DNA from: Clostridia bacterium
GTDB taxonomy: Bacteria; Bacillota; Clostridia; Christensenellales; Aristaeellaceae
Reading direction: 5' to 3'
Length of the DNA stretch: 64,000 nt
Assembly (NCBI GenBank): GCA_030530315.1
Contig: JAUMVG010000001.1
Coordinates: 121,557 to 185,556, forward strand
Below, piece after piece: positions 58,463-64,000 of this stretch. Each line of letters opens with the position of its first letter. The stretch's first letter is position 1. The notes below the pieces were generated by a model. The model did no database searches and was not told the origin of the DNA. It saw nothing but the letters and a program-made list of their open reading frames with translations. The translations under genes were made by a program, and so were the position numbers.

Positions 58463-59305
58463 ATGAAGAAAATTGCGATCCTTCTGGCCCTTGCCCTGGC
58501 ATTGCTGACAATGGTCTCCGCCCTGGCCGAGGGCGACCACTCCGGCGTCGCGGACGCCTCGGAGATGACGGACGTGGTGGACGTGGTGGAGGAGGGCATG
58601 GAGCCCGTCTACGCCGAGAGCCTGAACGACGGCACCTATGAGGTGGCCGTGGACTGCTCCTCCTCAATGTTCAAGATCGTCGGCTGCGCGCTGACGGTGG
58701 AGAACGGGGAGATGACCGCGCTGCTGACCCTGAAGAGCGATGCCTACCTGTACCTGTTCCCCGGCACCGCCGAGGAGGCCTCCGCGGCCGCGGAGGAGGC
58801 CCTGGTCGTGGTCGATCCCGAAGACCACACCTGCGCCATTCCGGTACCCGCCCTGGACGCCGGCGTGGACTGCGCGGCATACAGCGCCCGCAAGCAGGTC
58901 TGGTATCCCCGCACGCTGCTGTTCCGCGCCGACTCCCTGCCGGAATCTGCCTGGAACGCGGCCAGCCTGGTGACGGCCCAGACCCTGGGCCTGGCCGACG
59001 GCGACTACACCGTGGAAGTAGCCCTGGAGGGCAGCGGCAAGACGACGCTGGAGACCCCCGCGACGCTGCACGTGGCGGACGGCGTCTGCACCGCGGACAT
59101 CGTGTTCAGCACGAAGAAGATCGACTATGTGATCGTGGACGGCGAAAAGTACCTGCCCACCAACACCGAAGGCAACGCCGCCTTCACCGTGCCGGTGAGC
59201 GGCTTCGACCGCAAGCTGGCCATCACCGTGGACAGCACGGCCATCAAGCCCGCCACGGAAGTGGTCTACACGATGACCTTCGATTCCGCCAGCATCGCCC
59301 AGTGA
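58463..59305 (+). CDS. Secreted two-repeat protein, probable tetrapyrrole- or metal-handling partner
   Basis: A 280-residue exported protein with a signal peptide (KKIAILLALALALLTMVSA, cleavage after ALA). The mature part has two related beta-rich repeats. The first is built on LNDGTYEVAVDC, CALTVENGEMTALLTLKS and DAYLYLFPG; the second on ADGDYTVEVALEGSGKT, ATLHVADGVCTADIVFST and DYVIVDGEKYLP. The closing FDRKLAITVDSTAIKPATEV is a third strand set. This DGTYTV..L pattern recalls NEAT-like or iron-complex-associated modules, but I cannot name a family. It follows the secreted CbiK-like gene by 147 bases and may be co-regulated by the cobalamin riboswitch through read-through. GAGGAG precedes ATG 58463. 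Confidence 0.7.
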   Translation: MKKIAILLALALALLTMVSALAEGDHSGVADASEMTDVVDVVEEGMEPVYAESLNDGTYEVAVDCSSSMFKIVGCALTVENGEMTALLTLKSDAYLYLFPGTAEEASAAAEEALVVVDPEDHTCAIPVPALDAGVDCAAYSARKQVWYPRTLLFRADSLPESAWNAASLVTAQTLGLADGDYTVEVALEGSGKTTLETPATLHVADGVCTADIVFSTKKIDYVIVDGEKYLPTNTEGNAAFTVPVSGFDRKLAITVDSTAIKPATEVVYTMTFDSASIAQ

Positions 59306-59352
59306 CGGTTCGCGCCGACGATTGCGGGTCGATAGAAAAATCCAGAGAAACA

Positions 59353-59422
59353 GAGCGCCGCTCGGCTGCCGAGAATGCGATGACGTATCGCGTCCGGGCA
59401 GGCCGAGCGGCGCTCCTGTTTT
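59353..59422 (+). terminator. Terminator after the secreted repeat protein
   Basis: Perfect 14-bp outer arms GAGCGCCGCTCGGC (59353-59366) / GCCGAGCGGCGCTC (59402-59415), an inner stem GCGAT/ATCGC, and CTGTTTT behind it. Confidence 0.82.
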
Positions 59423-59500
59423 GGAGTGATTTGATGTGAACGCGCGGGACGGAAAGCGGGATCCGACGACAGCCGTTCAGGGGCGGGAAGGCCGAAGGCA

Positions 59501-59754
59501 TCACGGCCTGTTCGCGGAATCCTCTGCGCTCTCCTTGCGCTGGGCGTAATACTCGTGTACCAGCGGGCGATACCCCCAGGCCTTCAGCGTGGCGTAGCGC
59601 AGGTTGTAGCGCTTCTTGCCGTGGTTGCCCGCCCCTCGGCTGCCATGTGCTGGAGCAGGGCCAGCGGATAAATCACGCCGCAGCACGGGCAGGCTGCGCC
59701 GCTGGCGTCGAGATTCATCTGAAGCGAACCGCCGCAAATCTTGCATTGAATCAT
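59501..59754 (-). pseudogene. Small zinc-ribbon protein gene with a single-base frameshift
   Basis: From ATG 59754 (GGAGG upstream) the frame reads MIQCKICGGSLQMNLDASG, then CPCCGVIYPLALLQHMAAEG: a zinc ribbon with CKIC and CPCC. Just after, in the run GAGGGGCGGGC near 59628-59639, the frame is lost. The other frame continues with NHGKKRYNLRYATLKAWGY and RPLVHEYYAQRKESAEDS to TGA 59501. One inserted base would restore an 84-residue protein. The total length (254) is two bases over a multiple of three, consistent with one deleted base. Whether this is a mutation, a phase-variable G run or an assembly error is open. Confidence 0.65.
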
Positions 59755-59841
59755 GAGGATACCTCCGGAACGCTTTCATCATGGAATGGATTTATTATGC
59801 AATGGCCGCAAAACCCATTGTCAATGCGGCTGTCCGCGCGT

Positions 59842-59870
59842 TTGCTTTTTTTTCAGGGGTGTGCTATGAT
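59842..59870 (+). promoter_or_regulatory. Promoter for ruvC-ruvA
   Basis: TTGCTT (59842-59847), 17-base spacer, TATGAT (59865-59870), 36 bases before the ruvC ATG. Confidence 0.75.
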
Positions 59871-59906
59871 AGTAGCCGAATCTGACGTACATTGGGAGGC
59901 TGGAGC

Positions 59907-60401
59907 ATGATCATACTGGGCATCGACCCCGGACTGGCGACGCTGGGCTACGGCGTGATCGAGGTGAACAACGACAAGCGGAGGCTGATCCAGTTCGGCA
60001 CGCTGACCACCCCGGCCGGACAGCCCATGCCCCAGCGCTTGCGGGCGATCTTCCAGGGCATGAACCAGCTGATGGACATCTACCAGCCGGACGACGTGGC
60101 CTTCGAGGAGCTGTTCTTCTCCAAGAACATCACCACCGGCATGGCGGTCAGCGCAGCCCGGGGCGTGGCGCTGGTGGCCGTGGTGCAGCGCACCGACAAC
60201 CTGTACGAGTACACCCCGATGCAGATCAAGCAGGCGGTGACGGGCTACGGCGGCGCGGACAAGCACCAGGTGCAGATGATGGTGAAGATGCTGCTGAACA
60301 TGAAGGACATCGCCCGCCCGGACGACGCCGCCGACGCGCTGGCCGTGGCGCTGACCCATGCCAACAGCATGAATATGAAGAAGATGTTCAAGATCAAGTG
60401 A
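59907..60401 (+). CDS. ruvC: Crossover junction endodeoxyribonuclease RuvC
   Basis: A 164-residue Holliday-junction resolvase. The four acidic catalytic residues are in place: Asp in LGIDPGLATLGYGV (about residue 7), Glu in VAFEELFFSKN (about 67) and two Asp in RPDDAADALAVALTH (about 141). Length is standard. ATG 59907 follows GGGAGGC 6 bases upstream. ruvA follows 52 bases later on the same strand. ruvB, the usual third member, does not follow: a histidine kinase gene lies there instead. Confidence 0.96.
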   Translation: MIILGIDPGLATLGYGVIEVNNDKRRLIQFGTLTTPAGQPMPQRLRAIFQGMNQLMDIYQPDDVAFEELFFSKNITTGMAVSAARGVALVAVVQRTDNLYEYTPMQIKQAVTGYGGADKHQVQMMVKMLLNMKDIARPDDAADALAVALTHANSMNMKKMFKIK

Positions 60402-60453
60402 GTTTTGCGAGGAATTCTGCGCTACATACTGTGTTCTGGAGGGAGAATGACCG

Positions 60454-61047
60454 ATGTTTGCCCATTTTGACGGCATTGTGGCCGAAAAGACCGCCGATTC
60501 CATCGTGCTGGACGTGAATGGCGTGGGATACCTGCTGATGGTCAGCGGAGCGACGCTTTCCATGGCGCCGCAGGTCGGGGAGCGGATGAAGCTGTACAGC
60601 TCGCTGAACGTGCGGGAGGATGCCATGGAGCTCTTCGGCTTCTACAGTCGGGAGGAGAAGTCGATGTACGAGCGCCTGAAGGGCGTCAGCGGCATCGGCA
60701 GCCGCACGGCGCTGCAGATCCTGTCCTCGATGAGCGTGCGGGACCTGTCGCTGGCGCTGGTTTCCGGCGACGCCAACGCGCTGACCCGGGTGCCCGGCAT
60801 CGGCAAGAAGACTGCCCAGCGCCTGGTGCTGGAGCTGAAGGACAAGGTGGAGGACAGCCAGCTGACCGGCGCAGGGGCGGGTGTCTCCCCGAAGACCGCC
60901 TCCGCGGGGCCGGAAGCCGAGGCCGTGGCGGCGCTGGTGGCCCTGGGCTACAGCGCGTCCGAGGCCGCGAAGGCCGTCTCCCGGGTCGTCGATCAGTCGG
61001 ACAAGGTGGACGAGTTGATCTTCCTGGCCCTGAAGGGAATGGGTTGA
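60454..61047 (+). CDS. ruvA: Holliday junction branch migration protein RuvA
   Basis: A 197-residue DNA-binding subunit of the RuvAB motor. The N-terminal OB domain starts MFAHFDGIVAEKTADSIVLD; domain II has the paired helix-hairpin-helix motifs VSGIGSRTALQILSS (about 78) and VPGIGKKTAQRLVLELKD (about 111). Domain III, AVAALVALGYSASEAAKAVS (about 155), is the RuvB-contacting part. Length is typical. GGAGGG lies before the ATG. It is second in the ruvC-ruvA operon. The missing ruvB neighbour must lie elsewhere. Confidence 0.96.
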   Translation: MFAHFDGIVAEKTADSIVLDVNGVGYLLMVSGATLSMAPQVGERMKLYSSLNVREDAMELFGFYSREEKSMYERLKGVSGIGSRTALQILSSMSVRDLSLALVSGDANALTRVPGIGKKTAQRLVLELKDKVEDSQLTGAGAGVSPKTASAGPEAEAVAALVALGYSASEAAKAVSRVVDQSDKVDELIFLALKGMG

Positions 61048-61136
61048 GCGTAAAGGACCTGTTTTTTTGCCGGATCGACATAAATAACGCCCTGCCGCAT
61101 ATATAATGCCATACACACGCGGAAGGGATGGTTGAA

Positions 61137-61787
61137 ATGACGGCGGATGTCGAATGGAGCCACGACCTGCGATTGCCCCTGCAGCAGGTCACCAGCTGTG
61201 CGCAACTGCTGCGGCTGGAATTGGACGGAAGGGACGGCGCTGCGGCGGAATACGTCGAACTGCTGATGGATGGTGTCGGCCAGCTGCGCCGACTGCTGGA
61301 CAGGGCCCTTGAGCGGGAGGACCGGGACGCGCCCCGCTGGGTCGAAGGCGACCTGCCCGCCTGCGTTCGGGAGCTGTGCCGCCGATGCCGGCCCTGGGCC
61401 GCGGAGGCCGGGGTGGCGCTGCGGTGCTCCGGCAACGTGGCCGACCTGCGCATGGCGTTGGACGAGGACAAGCTGTCCCGCGTGCTGCTGAACCTGATCG
61501 CCAACGCGCTGCGCTTTACACCCAGGGGCGGCAGGATCCGCGTCACCTGGCGAGCGCTGGGAGACTTCGCCGAGGTCTGTGTGGCCGACGACGGCCCGGG
61601 CATTCCGCCGGAGCGCCTGCCGTGGGTGTTCCTGGACGGGGAGACCGAAGGGGGTCACGGCCACGGCCTGTCCATTGCCCGAACGCTGGCGAGAACGATG
61701 GGCGGAGAGCTCACGGCGCGCTCGACCCGCGGAGCGGGCAGCGCCTTCACGCTGCGCCTGCCGGTGCGCGCCGTCCGCGCGGGCTGA
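61137..61787 (+). CDS. Soluble histidine kinase-like ATPase without membrane sensor
   Basis: A 216-residue protein that contains only the transmitter part of a histidine kinase. The phospho-accepting His is in WSHDLRLPLQQV (about residue 9), one residue pattern from the canonical SHELRTPL. The HATPase boxes follow: N-box LLNLIANALRFTPRGG (about 120), G1 VADDGPGIPPE (about 150) and G2 EGGHGHGLSIARTLA (about 172). There is no input domain and no membrane segment. No response regulator adjoins it, so it is an orphan. ATG 61137 is preferred since GAAGGG lies 9 bases upstream; ATG 61128 overlaps that site. Confidence 0.82.
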   Translation: MTADVEWSHDLRLPLQQVTSCAQLLRLELDGRDGAAAEYVELLMDGVGQLRRLLDRALEREDRDAPRWVEGDLPACVRELCRRCRPWAAEAGVALRCSGNVADLRMALDEDKLSRVLLNLIANALRFTPRGGRIRVTWRALGDFAEVCVADDGPGIPPERLPWVFLDGETEGGHGHGLSIARTLARTMGGELTARSTRGAGSAFTLRLPVRAVRAG

Positions 61788-61878
61788 AGGCACGACATGT
61801 TTTGGACGCAGAGCGCCCGGAAAGGCCGAGTTACTCGGCGGGCCCGGGCGCCCGAACTGTCTATGGGGTTTTATCGGA

Positions 61879-62263
61879 TCAGGAGCGATGATCAGACTGG
61901 CCGTAATACGCGTTCAGGATGTCCATCACCGTGTCCTCTCCGCCGGAGAGGATCACCCGGGTGTGCCCGGGAGAGTTCCTTTGCCTCCCGGTCGTCCGTC
62001 ACGTAGTCCAGGATCACGCAGGCGCGGTTTGCGCGCTTAAAGTTGTCCGCCAGGAAGTCGAATACCGGCGCGTTCCGACGGGCCTCGACGCTCTGCCGGA
62101 TGGCGGGCAGGGCCAGAAAGTCTTGGATATCCTCGTCGGTGAAGGTCCAAATCCCGTCGATCTTCTCACCGGAAAGGGTGCCCTGACGCAGGTGGTTGCG
62201 CAGGGTGCGGGTGGTGAGGCTGGTGATCATCGCCAGATCGTTCAACGTGTAGAATTCCTTCAT
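61879..62263 (-). pseudogene. Helix-turn-helix protein gene with a single-base frameshift
   Basis: The frame from ATG 62263 (GGAGGG upstream) reads MKEFYTLNDLAMITSLTTRTL and onward: a MerR/excisionase-like HTH followed by NFKRANRACVILDYVTDD. After EAKELSR near 61965-61980, it turns low-complexity and ends at 61892. The frame one base over instead reads RVILSGGEDTVMDILNAYYG and ends at TGA 61879, clearly protein-like. Removing one base from TCCCGGG near 61970 joins them into a 127-residue protein. The small MerR-type fold suggests a regulator of its neighbours. This is the third single-base lesion in the window (50.5, 59.6, 61.97 kb). Confidence 0.72.
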
Positions 62264-62310
62264 GGTTTGTTCCCTCCTGAGTGTTGTGGGTTCGGGCCTG
62301 AACTGGTTTT

Positions 62311-62339
62311 ATTATAATTTGCCCGCGGCTGTATTTCAA
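62311..62339 (-). promoter_or_regulatory. Sigma-A promoter for the HTH gene
   Basis: On the minus strand TTGAAA (62334-62339), 17-base spacer, perfect TATAAT (62311-62316). Confidence 0.85.
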
Positions 62340-62347
62340 TTTGAAAT
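62333..62347. promoter_or_regulatory. Perfect 15-bp inverted repeat over the HTH promoter
   Basis: ATTTCAA-T-TTGAAAT lies exactly on the -35 element of the promoter at 62311-62339. It is a plausible operator for the HTH protein or for a repressor of the divergent spoVF genes. Confidence 0.5.
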
Positions 62348-62367
62348 GCGGCCGCGTTTTCATGCCG

Positions 62368-62396
62368 CACCCTTTTCGCGCAGCCGCCATAGGATG
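62368..62396 (+). promoter_or_regulatory. Sigma-K-like promoter for spoVFA-spoVFB
   Basis: A -35 CACC (62368-62371), 16-base spacer and -10 CATAGGATG (62388-62396) match the sigma-K pattern (AC / CATAnnnTA, last base off). spoVF is sigma-K-dependent in B. subtilis. The spoVFA ATG is 27 bases downstream. Confidence 0.6.
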
Positions 62397-62422
62397 GGGT
62401 GTGCTCGAAAGGAGGATGTGCC

Positions 62423-63220
62423 ATGGATTATGTTGTCGTCGGCGGCGACGAGCGCTACGCGCAGCTGGCACGGCTGCTGAAAAAGAGGGGGAAGCGCGTC
62501 GGGCTCTGGGGGCGGGAGCCCGTGCCGGGTGTCCCCACGGTGGAGAAAGCAGAGCTCAAAACGGCCAAATGCCTGATCGCCGGATGCCCGGCAAAGGTGA
62601 AGGACGGCATATTGCCGCCGGAGGCGCTGCTGAAGCGCATGGGCGACGGCGCGAAGCTGACGCTCTGCGGGCCGAAGCACCCGACGATGGGAGACGATCG
62701 GGTGATCGACCTTTGGGCGGATGAGGCGTTGATTCGTGAAAATGCCGCGCTGACCGCCGAGGGCGCCGTTTCGGCGGCCATGCGGGCTTCGACCCGCGCC
62801 CTGTGCGATATGCGCTGCCTGATCATCGGCTGGGGGAGGATCGGCCGGGCGCTGACGGAGCGTCTGTCGGCTCTGGGCACGGCGGTGACCGTGGCATCCC
62901 GGAGGAGCCAGGGCAGAAACAGCGCCGTGGAGCGCGGAGCGGAAGCCGTGGATACCCATGCCATTGCCGATGTCGTTTCGGGGTTTGACCTGATCTGCAA
63001 CACCGCGCCGGAGATGGTTCTGGATGAGGCGGCCCTGGGCAAGGTCGACCGGGACGCGATGATCATCGACCTGGCGAGCCCACCCTACGGGGTCGACCTG
63101 CACGCCGCCTGGAAGCTAGGGCTGCGCGCCTGGCGGGAACCGGCGCTGCCGGGGCGATACTGTCCGGAGAGCGCCGCGATGGCGCTGCTGCGGTCGATGG
63201 CGCGGCAGGGCATCCTGTGA
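62423..63220 (+). CDS. spoVFA: Dipicolinate synthase subunit A
   Basis: A 265-residue subunit of dipicolinate synthase, the mother-cell enzyme that makes the dipicolinic acid of the spore core from dihydrodipicolinate. The N-terminus DYVVVGGDERYAQLARLLKK is diagnostic. The centre holds a Rossmann dehydrogenase loop, CLIIGWGRIGRALTERLSA (about 134). The C-terminus has DLICNTAPEMVLDEA and LASPPYGVDLHAAW. ATG 62423 has AGGAGG 8 bases upstream; an earlier in-frame start lies before that site. It is a little shorter than the B. subtilis subunit (about 297). spoVFB follows 19 bases later, under the sigma-K-like promoter. Confidence 0.95.
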   Translation: MDYVVVGGDERYAQLARLLKKRGKRVGLWGREPVPGVPTVEKAELKTAKCLIAGCPAKVKDGILPPEALLKRMGDGAKLTLCGPKHPTMGDDRVIDLWADEALIRENAALTAEGAVSAAMRASTRALCDMRCLIIGWGRIGRALTERLSALGTAVTVASRRSQGRNSAVERGAEAVDTHAIADVVSGFDLICNTAPEMVLDEAALGKVDRDAMIIDLASPPYGVDLHAAWKLGLRAWREPALPGRYCPESAAMALLRSMARQGIL

Positions 63221-63239
63221 CATGATGGGAGGAATCAGC

Positions 63240-63821
63240 ATGATCGATATGACGGGAACGCGCGTAGGCTGCGCGATGACGGGGTCTTTCTGTACCTTCA
63301 AGGGTGTCTTTGAGGCGTGGGAGGCGCTGGCCGCCACCGGGGCGGAGCTGACGCCCATACTCTCCTTCAACGCGGCAGCGACGGATACGCGATTCGGCCT
63401 TGCGGAGCAGACGCGGGAGCGCCTGCGGGAAATCACCGGCAGGGAGCCGCTGCGCACCCTTGCCCAGGTGGAGCCGATCGGGCCGAAGAAGCTGCTGGAC
63501 GCGCTGGTCATCGCGCCGTGTACGGGCAACACCCTGGCGAAGCTGGCGGCGGGCATCGCGGATACGCCGGTGACGCTGGCGGCGAAATCCCATCTGCGCA
63601 ACGGACGGCCGGTGGTGATTGCGGTCTCCAGCAATGACGCGCTGGGACAGAACGCCCAGAACCTGGGACGGCTGCTGACGACGCGGAACATGTTCTTTGT
63701 GCCCTTCCGGCAGGATGATCCCCAGGGAAAGCCGAATTCCCTGGTGGCACGGTTCGAAAAGCTGCCGGAAACGCTGGCAATGGCGCTGGAAGGGCGGCAG
63801 ATCCAGCCTTTGATAGGGTGA
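63240..63821 (+). CDS. spoVFB: Dipicolinate synthase subunit B
   Basis: A 193-residue flavoprotein-fold subunit that forms dipicolinate synthase with SpoVFA. The phosphate-binding start is GCAMTGSFCTFKG (about residues 9-21). The conserved LVIAPCTGNTLAKLAAGIAD lies near 90, followed by VTLAAKSHLRNGRPVVIAVS and MFFVPFRQDDPQGKPNSLVA, typical of the family. Length is standard. ATG 63240 follows GGGAGG. Its stop is 58 bases ahead of the rRNA-like promoter. The pair marks the organism as an endospore former. Confidence 0.95.
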   Translation: MIDMTGTRVGCAMTGSFCTFKGVFEAWEALAATGAELTPILSFNAAATDTRFGLAEQTRERLREITGREPLRTLAQVEPIGPKKLLDALVIAPCTGNTLAKLAAGIADTPVTLAAKSHLRNGRPVVIAVSSNDALGQNAQNLGRLLTTRNMFFVPFRQDDPQGKPNSLVARFEKLPETLAMALEGRQIQPLIG

Positions 63822-63878
63822 TTTGTGACGCAAAACTGTCGATTGATGTTATAATGCGGTAATTTACAAATATTGCTA

Positions 63879-63907
63879 TTGACATTATAAATGGGCTTTG
63901 ATATACT
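63879..63907 (+). promoter_or_regulatory. Strong sigma-A promoter, probably of an rRNA operon
   Basis: Perfect TTGACA (63879-63884), 17-base spacer, TATACT (63902-63907). An AT-rich stretch upstream (63855-63878) resembles an UP element, and TTATAAT at 63848 may be part of a second promoter. Confidence 0.8.
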
Positions 63908-64000
63908 AATCAAGCTGTCGCGAGAACAGAGCGTTTGAGAGACAGCAGCGAACCTTGAAAACGATACAGAGAAGAGAGAGAAACGAACCTTGAGATGCGA
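63908..64000 (+). other. Probable 16S rRNA operon leader, truncated by the window edge
   Basis: No start codon or protein frame is evident. The sequence contains GAACCTTGAAAACGATACAG (63952-63971) and a related GAACCTTGAGATG (63986-63998), resembling the ACCTTGAAAAC-type box A antitermination sites in Firmicute rRNA leaders. The 16S gene would begin beyond 64000. Confidence 0.55.

Overview
The window is a GC-rich, gene-dense chromosomal segment of a spore-forming Clostridia-type Firmicute. Pointers are two small CotF-like coat proteins, a dipicolinate synthase pair (spoVFA/spoVFB) with a sigma-K-like promoter, a CD1247-type protein, a cysteine-rich coat-like protein, a monomeric [FeFe] hydrogenase, the yerC-pcrA pair, aminopeptidase P next to efp, AGGAGG-type ribosome binding sites and many near-consensus sigma-A promoters. 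I see no phage, integrase, transposase, CRISPR array or tRNA. The right edge looks like the promoter and leader of an rRNA operon. GC-rich anaerobic gut clostridia fit best, but the genus cannot be fixed from the sequence alone.

Layout: 1-715, end of an S9-type peptidase gene and a DUF1653/DUF4298 protein. 910-5498, a translationally coupled NRPS-like (adenylation-carrier-condensation) gene and a GH3-family gene. 5671-8690, homocysteine methyltransferase, two coat proteins, an aminotransferase. 9004-11653, a regulator/membrane-protein pair and guaB, separated by a dense hairpin array. 11882-15441, an apparent four-gene minus-strand operon with a DUF218 protein, a small membrane protein, an FGGY kinase and a membrane-anchored sigma-like protein. 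15708-18878, a regulator and yerC-pcrA. 18954-27426, a ribose-type sugar ABC transporter with a YesM/YesN-type two-component system and an unknown protein. 27686-34467, a surface polysaccharide region (acyltransferase, sugar-phosphate transferase, deacetylase, SDR/ATP-grasp fusion, GT2, UppP) with a MITE-like palindromic repeat. 34595-42285, addA, a MATE exporter with an unusual leader, a phosphoribosyltransferase and the hydrogenase. 42452-51160, a secreted CAP protein, an EF-G paralogue, and a MarR-controlled pair of ABC exporters followed by a frameshifted methyltransferase. 51226-56779, coat/SH3/CD1247 proteins, efp, aminopeptidase and a cysteine cluster protein. 56976-59305, a cobalamin-riboswitch locus with a secreted CbiK-like chelatase and a second secreted protein. 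59501-64000, a frameshifted zinc-ribbon gene, ruvC-ruvA, a lone kinase, a frameshifted HTH gene, spoVFAB and the rRNA-like leader.

The most promising candidates for undescribed biology are the cobalamin-riboswitch-controlled secreted CbiK locus (56976-59305), the NRPS-like/GH3 pair (910-5498) and the SDR/ATP-grasp fusion inside the polysaccharide cluster. Three separate genes between 50 and 62 kb (near 50.50, 59.63 and 61.97 kb) carry single-base frameshifts in short G/C runs. This may reflect sequence quality rather than biology and should be settled before those genes are interpreted.
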